A DNA stretch of 36,901 bases from an uncultured Collinsella sp. (GCA_900556875.1 USQQ01000016.1:1-36901); one strand, 5' to 3'; numbered from the stretch's first letter, positions 7,927 through 15,219 are shown. The notes: generated by a model from the letters alone, not told the origin. Program-made: numbers and translations.

Positions 7927-8373
7927 GTGCGCGCGGTGGTGCAGCGCGTGCTCAACGCCGGCGTGACGGTCGACGGCAAGTGCGTGGGCAAAATTGGGCG
8001 CGGCTATCTGGTGCTGCTGGGCGTGGGCCACGGCGACACACGCGCCGAGGCTGATAAGCTGTGGGGCAAGCTCCGGGGCTTGCGCATTAACGAGGACGAG
8101 AACGGCAAGACCAACCTGGCACTTGCCGATGTCGACGGCGAGGTGCTCGTGGTGTCGCAGTTCACGCTGTTCGCCGACTGCCGTCACGGCCGCCGCCCGT
8201 CGTTTACGGATGCCGGCGCCCCCGATGCCGCCAACGAGCTCTACGAGTACTTCCTGACGCTCGTTCGCCAAGATGTCGAACACGTGGCGCACGGCATCTT
8301 TGGCGCCGATATGAAGGTCGACCTCGTCAACGACGGCCCATTCACCATCGTCCTCGATACCGACAACCTTTAG
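7927..8373 (+). CDS. dtd: D-aminoacyl-tRNA deacylase
   Basis: It hydrolyses D-aminoacyl-tRNAs (and Gly mischarged on tRNA-Ala), protecting translation. It has 148 residues and starts with GTG at 7927. That start is dictated by the conserved opening MRAVVQRV, with only 3 nt after the rdgB stop. Family signatures SQFTLFADCRHGRRPSF and the C-terminal FGADMKVDLVNDGPFT (the Gly-cisPro-like NxGPxT site) are present. The stop codon abuts a structured intergenic repeat that may terminate the operon. Confidence 0.94.
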   Translation: MRAVVQRVLNAGVTVDGKCVGKIGRGYLVLLGVGHGDTRAEADKLWGKLRGLRINEDENGKTNLALADVDGEVLVVSQFTLFADCRHGRRPSFTDAGAPDAANELYEYFLTLVRQDVEHVAHGIFGADMKVDLVNDGPFTIVLDTDNL

Positions 8374-8401
8374 GTTACGCGGTTTTACCAAACCGCGTAA
8401 C
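8374..8401. terminator. GTTACGCGGTT hairpin closing the dtd operon (first part of structured repeat)
   Basis: Perfect 11-bp arms (GTTACGCGGTT and AACCGCGTAAC) with a 6-nt loop begin directly at the dtd stop. The same arms follow lysS. There is no T-run, so terminator function is possible but unproven. Confidence 0.5.
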
Positions 8402-8522
8402 TACTCGACGCTGCACGGCCACCATTCGGCCAATCTGTCGCTCAAACCGTCGCTCGCGTACCAAAGTACGCGTCGCTCCTCTTTCGCGACACCTTGGCTC
8501 GAATGGTGGCCGTTCGCTGACG
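8374..8522. repeat. structured intergenic repeat, copy 1
   Basis: After the 5' hairpin, conserved CTCGACGCTGC leads to a long-range perfect 14-bp stem (8415-8428 with 8500-8513). This stem encloses an inner hairpin GCGTAC/GTACGC (8456-8471), and the unit ends in CGCTGAC. Copy 2 at 13013-13159 keeps the 5' hairpin arms, the 41-nt distance to the long stem, the linkers and the end, while the stem sequences differ compensatorily. No protein is encoded. Confidence 0.75.
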
Positions 8523-8553
8523 TGAACTGGTCATGCGAGGTTGTCGTCTGGTA

Positions 8554-8571
8554 CGTATTTGGGACGGGGCT
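8554..8571 (+). repeat. GGGACGGGGCT repeat motif
   Basis: ATTTGGGACGGGGCT followed by a T-rich tail recurs exactly on the minus strand at 23960-23975, with further similarity downstream. It may belong to the same broad class as the GGGACAGG hairpins, but no inverted repeat was obvious here. Confidence 0.5.
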
Positions 8572-8582
8572 TATTTAGCTAC

Positions 8583-8612
8583 TTGCGTATGGCGGCAACA
8601 GGGTGCTATAGT
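8583..8612 (+). promoter_or_regulatory. promoter of veg-ispE
   Basis: TTGCGT (8583-8588) and TATAGT (8607-8612) are separated by 18 bp. A short GGGG/CCCC hairpin followed by TTTTT (about 8633-8652) lies between the promoter and the veg RBS and could attenuate transcription. Confidence 0.5.
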
Positions 8613-8679
8613 ATTAGAGTTTTGTCTATCTTAGGGGTATTATCCCCTTTTTGAATTGCACCTTCTGGAGGCCCTGTTC

Positions 8680-8976
8680 ATGGAAGAGATGGAAGTCAAT
8701 CACGTCGACGACATCCACGAGAAGCTGACCGATATGGTGGGCGATCGCGTTAAGGTGAAGGCCAACATGGGCCGCACCCGCGTCGTCGAGCGCATGGGCA
8801 CCATCAAGAGCGTCCATCCGGCAGTCTTTATCGTCGAGGTTGACGAACGCCGTGGCCGCAAGTCGCGTCAGTCCTACCAGTACATCGACGTCCTTACCGG
8901 TCAGGTCGAGCTGTTCGACCCCGAGAGCGGTGAGCACATCTTTACTCCGCTCGGCAACCAGCTCGAGGAGCACTAA
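8680..8976 (+). CDS. veg: Veg family protein (DUF1021)
   Basis: This small basic SH3-like protein of the Veg family has 98 residues from the ATG at 8680, where TGGAGG lies 8 nt upstream. An in-frame start 8 codons earlier has no RBS. In Bacillus subtilis Veg is linked to biofilm gene control; its role here is unknown. The middle segment, with VGDRVKVKANMGR and a later VDERRGRKSRQSYQYIDVLTG, matches the family. The C-terminal 20 residues extend beyond the core. Its place directly before ispE copies the Gram-positive veg-ispE neighbourhood, which supports the call. Confidence 0.85.
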   Translation: MEEMEVNHVDDIHEKLTDMVGDRVKVKANMGRTRVVERMGTIKSVHPAVFIVEVDERRGRKSRQSYQYIDVLTGQVELFDPESGEHIFTPLGNQLEEH

Positions 8977-8978
8977 CG

Positions 8979-9875
8979 GTGACCGATTGGTCCCTTACCC
9001 TTACCGCGCCGGCAAAGATTAACCTCTACCTGGGGGTTCATACCGAGCGCGATGACCGCGGCTACCACAAGGTCGATTCCCTGATGGCAGCCGTCGGCCT
9101 TTCCGATACCGTGACGGTCACGCCGGCGCAGGCGCTGACCGTCCAGACGGTTCCGGCATCAGATTTTCCCATGCAAAAGAATACGGCGTATCGGGCTGCG
9201 GTTGCTATGGCCGAGCATTATGGTCGCGAGGCAAACATCTGCGTGACGATTGAGAAGCGCATTCCATTGTGCGCCGGCTTGGGCGGCCCCTCGACGGATG
9301 CGGCCGCGGTCATTGTTGCCTTGGCGGAGATCTGGGGAATTGATCGTACCGACCCCGCGCTCGACGACATTGCGCGGGGCATTGGTGCTGACGTCCCATT
9401 CTTTTTACACGCGAGCCCTGCGTTCTACGTAGGTGGGGGAGACGTGCTGGCCACCGAGTACCCCGCACTACCCGCGACGCCCGTCGTGCTGGTCAAGCCG
9501 CGCGAGGCAAGCGTTTCGACAATTGAAGCCTATCGACGTTTTGACGAGGCCCCAGCGCCTGCGGACAAGCCCGGAGCGATCGCATCTGCCCTTCGCTCGG
9601 GAGACGCAGAGGCGGCCTACGCGCTCGTCCACAACAACCTGGGGGTCATTTCCGCGCAGATGGAGCCGCGGATTCAAACGGTGCTCGACTGGCTTCGTTC
9701 ACAGGACGGTACCATTGCCGCAAACGTGTGCGGTTCGGGTGCCTGCTCGTTTGCTCTCTGCGATACCGCCGCCACGGCAGTCAATCTTGCGGAAGCTGCC
9801 CAGCAAAATGGCTGGTGGGCTTATGCAACGGAGCTCGTTTCCGACACGGTTCGCATTGAAGCGCCAAAGAAATAA
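8979..9875 (+). CDS. ispE: 4-diphosphocytidyl-2-C-methyl-D-erythritol kinase
   Basis: This GHMP kinase phosphorylates CDP-methylerythritol in the MEP isoprenoid pathway. It has 298 residues with APAKINLYLGV at the start and the ATP loop LCAGLGGPSTDAAA in the middle (the family usually has LGGGSSDAA). GADVPFF follows, and a C-terminal CGSGAC segment matches the family's GSG motif. The start is GTG, two bases after the veg stop, with GAGGAG inside veg as RBS, so translation is probably coupled. Codon usage is less GC3-biased than in neighbouring genes. IspD and IspF of the same pathway are encoded at 25160-26372. Confidence 0.92.
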   Translation: MTDWSLTLTAPAKINLYLGVHTERDDRGYHKVDSLMAAVGLSDTVTVTPAQALTVQTVPASDFPMQKNTAYRAAVAMAEHYGREANICVTIEKRIPLCAGLGGPSTDAAAVIVALAEIWGIDRTDPALDDIARGIGADVPFFLHASPAFYVGGGDVLATEYPALPATPVVLVKPREASVSTIEAYRRFDEAPAPADKPGAIASALRSGDAEAAYALVHNNLGVISAQMEPRIQTVLDWLRSQDGTIAANVCGSGACSFALCDTAATAVNLAEAAQQNGWWAYATELVSDTVRIEAPKK

Positions 9876-9924
9876 AAATTTCTCTGGCACGCGGCGAAAA
9901 TCTTTGTTACTATAGTCGAGCTAA

Positions 9925-10001
9925 CGGGTTGTGGCTCAGTTTGGTAGAGCACTGCGTTCGGGACGCAGGGGTCGCTGGTTCAAATCCAGTCAACCCGACC
10001 A
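9925..10001 (+). tRNA. tRNA-Pro (anticodon CGG)
   Basis: The sequence folds as a cloverleaf: acceptor CGGGTTG/CAACCCG, anticodon stem CTGCG/CGCAG around loop TTCGGGA (CGG), T-loop TTCAAAT, discriminator A and an encoded CCA. A TACTATAGT -10-like sequence lies about 10 nt upstream, and an intrinsic terminator follows. Unlike the Val and Thr genes, its 3' end is not duplicated. Confidence 0.95.
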
Positions 10002-10010
10002 GAGCATGAG

Positions 10011-10040
10011 GAGGGATCGCTTCTTGCGGTCCCTTTTTTT
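10011..10040 (+). terminator. terminator of tRNA-Pro
   Basis: GAGGGATCGC pairs with GCGGTCCCT (G-T and one mismatch tolerated), followed by a run of seven T. Confidence 0.8.
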
Positions 10041-10048
10041 AGCTATTG

Positions 10049-10077
10049 TTGTGATACCGCGACACCCGCGGTATACT
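10049..10077 (+). promoter_or_regulatory. tatA promoter with an operator-like palindrome
   Basis: TTGTGA (10049-10054) and TATACT (10072-10077) are separated by 17 bp, a near-ideal promoter. Between and overlapping them is a perfect 8-bp inverted repeat, ATACCGCG and CGCGGTAT (10054-10061, 10067-10074). Its position over the -10 box suits a repressor site; no regulator is identified. Confidence 0.6.
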
Positions 10078-10113
10078 CATTCGAGCTTGTCTCGCTGTAT
10101 TGTGGAGGTCTAC

Positions 10114-10389
10114 ATGTTTGGACTGAGGGCTCCTGAGCTCATCATCATTCTCGTTGTTGTCCTGATTATCTTCGGGCCCAAGAACCTGCCGAAGCTCGGC
10201 AAGTCCCTCGGCTCTACCGTCAAGAATATCCGCGAGGGTATGGAGGGCGACGATAAGGGCGAAACCAAGCAGGCCGAGGACGTTGTGGTCGAGGAGTCCA
10301 AGGAGGACAAGGAGATCGCAGAGCTCGAGGCCAAGCTCGCTGCTGCTAAGCAAAAGAAGGCAGAGGACAGCGACGCGGACGCAGAGTAG
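10114..10389 (+). CDS. tatA: Sec-independent protein translocase TatA
   Basis: This membrane pore component of the twin-arginine pathway exports folded proteins. It has 91 residues from the ATG at 10114 (GGAGG 6 nt upstream). A short N-terminus leads to one transmembrane helix (ELIIILVVVLIIFG, about 8-21), the FGPKNLPKLG hinge, an amphipathic helix and a long charged tail rich in Glu and Lys. No tatC or tatB is adjacent. A longer frame reaching back through the tRNA-Pro gene is an artefact. The short TatA/TatB distinction favours TatA because of the compact helix and hinge. Confidence 0.9.
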   Translation: MFGLRAPELIIILVVVLIIFGPKNLPKLGKSLGSTVKNIREGMEGDDKGETKQAEDVVVEESKEDKEIAELEAKLAAAKQKKAEDSDADAE

Positions 10390-10414
10390 TCCCATCCCTT
10401 TGGGGTGAGCACCT

Positions 10415-10447
10415 GACCGGCTTGCCCGCAGGCTAGCCGGTCTTTTT
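10415..10447 (+). terminator. terminator after tatA
   Basis: GACCGGCTTGC and GCTAGCCGGTC form a long stem (minor mismatches near the loop) followed by TTTTT. Confidence 0.85.
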
Positions 10448-10454
10448 CGTTTTG

Positions 10455-10460
10455 TTGACA
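10455..10460 (+). promoter_or_regulatory. -35 box of greA-lysS
   Basis: TTGACA follows the tatA terminator and precedes greA by 36 bp. The -10 element is poor (TAGTTG or CATAGT), so only the -35 is convincing. Confidence 0.4.
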
Positions 10461-10495
10461 GTTGATCGTTACATCATAGTTGGGGAGATATCCGT

Positions 10496-10966
10496 ATGGA
10501 CGCAAGCCAGATCGTACTGACCGCTGAGGGCCGCCAGAAGCTCGTCGAGGAGCTCGCTTGGCGTGAGGGCGATTACGCCAAGGAGATCGTCGAGGACATC
10601 AAGGAAGCCCGCGCGTTCGGCGACCTTTCGGAGAACTCCGAGTACGACGCCGCCAAGGACAAGCAGGCCCAGAATGCTGCTCGCATTGCCGAGATTCAGG
10701 CCATCCTCGCCAACGCTCAGGTTGCTGCCACCACGGGCGATCTGACCGTCTCCATCGGTTCCACCGTTTCTCTGATCGATCCCAACGGTGAGGTCATGGA
10801 AGTCACGCTCGTCGGTACCACCGAGACCAACTCGCTCGAGCACAAGATCTCCAACGAGTCTCCGGTCGGCCACGCCATCATCGGTCACGGCGAGGGCGAC
10901 TCCGTCGAGGTCGTTACGCCTTCCGGCAAGACCCGCATCTACACCATCGCCAAGATCGCACGCTAG
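10496..10966 (+). CDS. greA: transcription elongation factor GreA
   Basis: It rescues backtracked RNA polymerase by stimulating transcript cleavage. The 156 residues show the N-terminal antiparallel coiled coil with the acidic tip GDLSENSEYDAAKD. The FKBP-like C-domain has GSTVSLID, ESPVGHAIIGHGEGD and a C-terminal YTIAKI. GGGGAGAT precedes the ATG. lysS starts 78 bp downstream, past a hairpin with TTTT, so lysS may be partly read through from this gene. Confidence 0.95.
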   Translation: MDASQIVLTAEGRQKLVEELAWREGDYAKEIVEDIKEARAFGDLSENSEYDAAKDKQAQNAARIAEIQAILANAQVAATTGDLTVSIGSTVSLIDPNGEVMEVTLVGTTETNSLEHKISNESPVGHAIIGHGEGDSVEVVTPSGKTRIYTIAKIAR

Positions 10967-10994
10967 ACCACGGTCCCGCGTAAAGGTATGTTTT

Positions 10995-11030
10995 CGCTCC
11001 CTGGGACCGAATCCTGGGGAGCGTTTTAGT
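10995..11030 (+). terminator. hairpin with T-tract between greA and lysS
   Basis: CGCTCCC pairs with GGGAGCG around a 15-nt loop, followed by TTTTAGTTT. The tail is imperfect, so it may act as a partial terminator inside the operon. Confidence 0.6.
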
Positions 11031-11044
11031 TTGAGGAGCTAACT

Positions 11045-13009
11045 ATGGCAGAGAACCAGAACGCCGCCGAGCAGGCATCGACGCTCAACGACGAGCGCGC
11101 CACGCGCCTGGCCAAGCGCGCCGCCCTGTTCGAGGCGGGCCAGAACCCCTATCCCGAGCACTCCGAGATTGAGGACTACGTCGTCGACATCGAGACTAAG
11201 TACGCCGAGCTCACCGATGGCGAGGACACCGAGGACGTCGTGAAGATCGGCGGCCGTGTGGTCGCCAAGCGCGGTCAGGGCAAGATCATGTTCATTGTCG
11301 TGCGCGACGCGACCGGCGAGATCCAGCTGTTCTGCCGCATCAACGATATGGACGAGGCCGCCTGGAATACGCTCAAGGCCCTCGACCTTGGCGATATCCT
11401 TGGCGTGACCGGCGTGGTCGTGCGCACCAAGCGTGGCCAGCTTTCCGTTGCCCCCAAGAGCGCGACGCTGCTGTCCAAGGCCGTTCGCCCGCTGCCCGAG
11501 AAGTTTCACGGTCTCTCCGACAAGGAGACCCGCTATCGTCAGCGCTATGTCGACCTGATCGCCAACGACGACGTTCGCGAGACCTTCCGCAAGCGCTCGC
11601 AGATCCTCTCCACGTTCCGCCGCTTTATGGAGTCCGATGGCTACATGGAGGTCGAGACCCCTATCCTGCAGACCATCCAGGGCGGAGCTACTGCCAAGCC
11701 GTTCATCACGCACTTCAACGCGCTCGATCAGGAGTGCTACCTGCGTATTGCCACCGAGCTGCACCTCAAGCGCTGCATCGTCGGCGGCTTTGAGCGCGTT
11801 TTCGAGATCGGCCGCATCTTCCGCAACGAGGGTATGGACCTCACCCACAACCCCGAGTTCACCACGATGGAGGCTTACCGCGCCTTCTCCGATCTCGAGG
11901 GCATGAAGGCGCTCGCCCAGGGTGTCATTAAGGCCGCTAACAAGGCTATCGGCAATCCCGAGGTTATTGAGTACCAGGGCCAGACCATCGACCTTTCCGG
12001 TGAGTGGGCAAGCCGTTCCATGACCGATATCGTCTCTGACGTGATTGGTAAGCAGGTCACCATCGACACGCCGGTTGAGGAGCTTGCTGCCGCCGCGCGC
12101 GAGAAGGGCCTGGAGATCAAGCCCGAGTGGACCGCCGGCAAGATCATCGCCGAGATCTATGACGAGCTGGGCGAGGACACCATCGTCAACCCCACCTTCG
12201 TGTGCGATTACCCCATCGAGGTTAGCCCGCTTGCCAAGCGCTTTGAGGATGACCCGCGCCTGACCCATCGCTTTGAGCTGGTCATCGCCGGCCACGAGTA
12301 CGCGAACGCGTTCTCCGAGCTTAACGACCCGGTCGACCAGGCCGAGCGCTTCGCCGCCCAGATGGCCGAGAAGGCCGGCGGCGACGATGAGGCCATGGAG
12401 TACGACGAGGATTACGTGCGCGCCCTCGAGTACGGTATGCCTCCCGCGGGCGGCATCGGCATCGGTATCGACCGCGTGGTCATGCTGCTCACTAACCAGG
12501 CTTCCATTCGCGACGTGCTGCTGTTCCCGCACATGAAGCCCGAGAAGGGTTTCCAGTCCGGTGCCGCTGCTGCCAAGGCCGCCGAGGCCGGCAACGCCGC
12601 GAGCCCCTTCGTCAAGCCGCTTAAGCCCACGGTTGATTATTCCAAGATTGCCGTTGAGCCGCTGTTTGAGGAGTTCGTCGACTTTGATACCTTCTCCAAG
12701 AGCGACTTCCGCGCCGTGAAGGTCAAGGCATGCGAGGCCGTCAAGAAGTCCAAGAAGCTGCTGAACTTTACGCTCGATGACGGCACCGGCACCGACCGCA
12801 CCATCCTCTCCGGCATTCACGATTATTACGAGCCCGAGGACCTGGTCGGCAAGACCCTACTCGCCATCACCAACCTGCCTCCGCGCAAGATGATGGGCAT
12901 CCCCAGCTGTGGCATGCTCATCAGTGCCATCCACGAGGAGGAGGGCGAGGAGCGTCTCAACCTGATCCAGCTCGACGCTTTCATCCCTGCCGGCGCAAAG
13001 ATGTACTAA
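11045..13009 (+). CDS. lysS: lysyl-tRNA synthetase with C-terminal Trbp111-like tRNA-binding domain
   Basis: This class II synthetase charges tRNA-Lys. The OB-fold anticodon domain lies about 65-165. The catalytic core carries motif 2 (RIFRNEGMDLTHNPEFT, from about 257) and motif 3 (GGIGIGIDR, about 469-477). A low-complexity Ala-rich linker follows (about 500-530). Residues about 544-654 form a second OB domain like Trbp111 or the MetRS C-terminus (FSKSDFRAVKVKACEAV, then LPPRKMMGIPSCGMLISA). Standard bacterial LysRS is near 500 residues, so about 150 extra residues are fused here. The domain probably adds nonspecific tRNA affinity; that role is inferred. RBS is GAGGAG 7 nt before ATG. Confidence 0.95.
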   Translation: MAENQNAAEQASTLNDERATRLAKRAALFEAGQNPYPEHSEIEDYVVDIETKYAELTDGEDTEDVVKIGGRVVAKRGQGKIMFIVVRDATGEIQLFCRINDMDEAAWNTLKALDLGDILGVTGVVVRTKRGQLSVAPKSATLLSKAVRPLPEKFHGLSDKETRYRQRYVDLIANDDVRETFRKRSQILSTFRRFMESDGYMEVETPILQTIQGGATAKPFITHFNALDQECYLRIATELHLKRCIVGGFERVFEIGRIFRNEGMDLTHNPEFTTMEAYRAFSDLEGMKALAQGVIKAANKAIGNPEVIEYQGQTIDLSGEWASRSMTDIVSDVIGKQVTIDTPVEELAAAAREKGLEIKPEWTAGKIIAEIYDELGEDTIVNPTFVCDYPIEVSPLAKRFEDDPRLTHRFELVIAGHEYANAFSELNDPVDQAERFAAQMAEKAGGDDEAMEYDEDYVRALEYGMPPAGGIGIGIDRVVMLLTNQASIRDVLLFPHMKPEKGFQSGAAAAKAAEAGNAASPFVKPLKPTVDYSKIAVEPLFEEFVDFDTFSKSDFRAVKVKACEAVKKSKKLLNFTLDDGTGTDRTILSGIHDYYEPEDLVGKTLLAITNLPPRKMMGIPSCGMLISAIHEEEGEERLNLIQLDAFIPAGAKMY

Positions 13010-13012
13010 CTA

Positions 13013-13159
13013 GTTACGCGGTTCTACGAACCGCGTAACGGCTCGACGCTGCGCGGGCCGCATTTGGGCAATCTGACGTTCAACTTCAAGGGCGCGACCA
13101 GAAGGTCAGCGCCCTTTCGTTTCACGCCACCTTGCCTCAAATGCGACCCGCTCGCTGAC
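13013..13159. repeat. structured intergenic repeat, copy 2
   Basis: It begins 4 bases after the lysS stop with the arms GTTACGCGGTT/AACCGCGTAAC (13013-13039). Conserved GCTCGACGCTGC follows, then a long-range stem (13054-13066 with 13138-13150, 12 of 13 paired) enclosing an inner hairpin (about 13088-13116). It ends in CGCTGAC. Compared with copy 1 the stems differ in sequence but remain paired. Bases 13160-13255 carry nothing I recognise. Confidence 0.75.
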
Positions 13160-13255
13160 TTATGCTCAACCTGCGGCGCCATTTTGCTTGAAGGCACCTT
13201 GCTCGCTCTGGCGGGCTTTCGCTGTCCGTCCTCTATCTGCGGTGTTGCCCTGGTT

Positions 13256-13300
13256 GGCACTTGGGGACGTTCCTTTTGTGCCGGCACTTGGGGACGGTCC
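13256..13300. repeat. tandem GGGGACG-core hairpin repeats
   Basis: Two adjacent units open with GGCACTTGGGGACG. The first (13256-13282) closes with TTTTGTGCC, making a GGCAC...GTGCC hairpin. The second (13283-13300) ends GGTCC and looks truncated. They belong with the GGGACAGG-type hairpins elsewhere in this window. The open frame crossing this region (13064-13393) is not credible as a gene. Confidence 0.65.
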
Positions 13301-13427
13301 AAGCCGCCTGGGGTCTACCGGCGCATTGGGGGTTTACGCCTTCCATGCATGACAGTCGTCTCTTTTATGTTTCCTTTAGCCGTCGCTGCCTAGGATGGGG
13401 GTTAGTCGGTAGGAAGGGAGCGTCTAT

Positions 13428-14996
13428 ATGAACGACGCGAGCGATCGTGCAATCGAAGAGGACATGCTCGATCAGTTCAACTACTTTGATGATGAGGACG
13501 AGGAATTGATCGACCGTCGAGAGCCGGCGGCGCTCGATGCTTTCGACCTTGTTGATGAAGGGCCCGACGAGGACGAGGTCGAATTGACGGAACCCCCACA
13601 GCCTTCGCGCCATGATTCGTTGCTCTCAAGAGTCCCTCTGCACCACGGTGTTCGTGCCGGCGCCCTCCATATGAAAACCGACTGGTGCCAGATCGTGACG
13701 GCAGGCGATGAGCTTGCCGTCGATGCGCCGCTCACCGATAAGTCATCCATCATCTGCCGCACCGGCATGCTTATGCTGGCAAGCGGAACAGGTGCCTGGC
13801 GTGTGCGCGATACCATGAATCGTGTAGCCGCTGTACTCGGCGTCACGATTCACGTCGACCTGAGTCTCCTATCGTTTGAGTGCACCTGCATCGAAGATGG
13901 TCACTGCTTTAACGAGGTCGTCAGCCTACCCACAACGGGGGTCAATACTCATCGCATTTGGATGATGGAGAGTTTCTTAAAGGAAATCGAGATTTACGGG
14001 CGCCGGTTTACCGTGCACGAGTACCACGAGATGCTCAAGACCGTTGAAAGCTCAAAGCCCGATTACTCTCCCTGGCAACAGGGCCTTGCGGCAGCCTGTG
14101 CTTGCAGCGCCTTCGTCTTTTTGCTCGGCGGCGGCCCTATCGAGATGGCCTGTGCATTTGTGGGCGCTGGTGTCGGCAACTTTGCGCGCTCCCATATTCT
14201 CAAGCAGGGCCTTGGCCAGTTTAGCGCACTGACGATCGGCGTTGCACTCGCTTGCGTCTCGTATCTGCTGGCATTGCTTGGCCTTGGCCAGGTCATACCG
14301 GGGGCAATGTCGCACCAAGAAGGCTATATCGGCGCCATGCTCTTTGTGATCCCCGGCTTTCCTCTCATTACGGCAGGCCTCGACATCGCTAAGCTCGACA
14401 TGCGAAGCGGCATTGAGCGTCTTTCGTATGCTGTGTCGATTATTGTGATGGCGACCCTCGTAGGCTGGATGGTTGCCGAGTGTGTGGGGCTGGCGCCGGA
14501 TGACTTTGCCCCGCTCGGGCTCTCACCGTTGGCTCTTACACTCTTGCGTGTGGTGATGAGCTTTGTCGGAGTATTTGGCTTCTCGGTTATGTTCAACAGT
14601 CCGATAAAGATGGCCGCGGCGGCAGGGCTCATCGGCGCCGTATCTAATACCTTGCGCCTTACGCTCGTCGATGCACCGACGCTGCTTCCCTTCTTGGGCC
14701 TGAGTGCAGGCATGCCTCCCGAGGCGGCTGCGTTTACCGGCGCGCTGGTATCGGGGCTGCTCGCGAGCTTAGCCGAAATCAAGCTCACCTACCCACGTAT
14801 CGCCCTCACGGTACCATCGATTGTCATTATGGTGCCGGGCTTGTATCTGTATCGCTCGATGTATTATATGTGCACCTTCGACACGGTCAATATGCTCGGC
14901 TGGTTTGTGCGTGCAGTGCTCATCGTGGCGTTTCTGCCCGTTGGCCTGGGCGTGGCGCGTACGCTCACCGACCCTCGCTGGCGCCACACCAGCTAA
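13428..14996 (+). CDS. threonine/serine exporter family protein (ThrE-like)
   Basis: This is an integral membrane protein of the ThrE family, which exports threonine and serine in Corynebacterium. Its 522 residues begin with an unusual, strongly acidic tail (about 1-70, with DDEDEELIDRRE and DEGPDEDEVELTEPP). A soluble ThrE N-domain follows (about 75-220, GMLMLASGTGAWRVRDTM and RIWMMESFLKEI), then about ten hydrophobic segments in two blocks, ThrE and ThrE_2 (about 222-510). Both halves are in one chain, unlike the split two-gene versions. Codons are less biased than in neighbours. The transported substrate is inferred from family. RBS is GGAAGGGAG before the ATG. Confidence 0.82.
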   Translation: MNDASDRAIEEDMLDQFNYFDDEDEELIDRREPAALDAFDLVDEGPDEDEVELTEPPQPSRHDSLLSRVPLHHGVRAGALHMKTDWCQIVTAGDELAVDAPLTDKSSIICRTGMLMLASGTGAWRVRDTMNRVAAVLGVTIHVDLSLLSFECTCIEDGHCFNEVVSLPTTGVNTHRIWMMESFLKEIEIYGRRFTVHEYHEMLKTVESSKPDYSPWQQGLAAACACSAFVFLLGGGPIEMACAFVGAGVGNFARSHILKQGLGQFSALTIGVALACVSYLLALLGLGQVIPGAMSHQEGYIGAMLFVIPGFPLITAGLDIAKLDMRSGIERLSYAVSIIVMATLVGWMVAECVGLAPDDFAPLGLSPLALTLLRVVMSFVGVFGFSVMFNSPIKMAAAAGLIGAVSNTLRLTLVDAPTLLPFLGLSAGMPPEAAAFTGALVSGLLASLAEIKLTYPRIALTVPSIVIMVPGLYLYRSMYYMCTFDTVNMLGWFVRAVLIVAFLPVGLGVARTLTDPRWRHTS

Positions 14997-15030
14997 TTGG
15001 CGCAAGGGGGACAGGTTACTTTGCACCAAT
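14996..15030. repeat. GGGACAGG-core hairpin repeat after the exporter gene
   Basis: ATTGGCGCAA and TTGCACCAAT form an imperfect inverted repeat around GGGGGACAGGTTACT. The first base belongs to the stop codon of the preceding gene, the same placement as the copy after rph. Confidence 0.65.
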
Positions 15031-15124
15031 ACGCCGAGCATCTCCACAAACTCAACGCTTACGAAGTGCGTGTTGTTCGTGTTAGGGTAGTTCCACCACA
15101 TAAGTAGTCGCAGACGCACGTACC

Positions 15125-15175
15125 ACGGGCGGGCGAGATGAAGTCCCAGTAACTCCATCTCGCCCGCCCGTTTTT
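15125..15175 (+). terminator. strong terminator upstream of the DUF2798 gene
   Basis: ACGGGCGGGCGAGATG and its exact complement form a 16-bp stem with a 15-nt loop, followed by TTTTT. It is 120 bp past the exporter gene, and the DUF2798 RBS starts 26 bp later. It either ends the upstream transcript or attenuates a leader transcript. Confidence 0.85.
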
Positions 15176-15219
15176 GTTGCGTGGTGTTGCGGCGTAACAC
15201 AGAAAGGATTTCGCCCTTT

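Noticed and set aside
10967..11044. T-box or lysine riboswitch before lysS
   Set aside because: The gap is only 78 bp and holds one simple hairpin, with no T-box or L-box signature.
13064..13393. 109-residue open frame between lysS and the exporter
   Set aside because: It runs through the structured repeat and GGGGACG hairpins, has no RBS and no recognisable domain.
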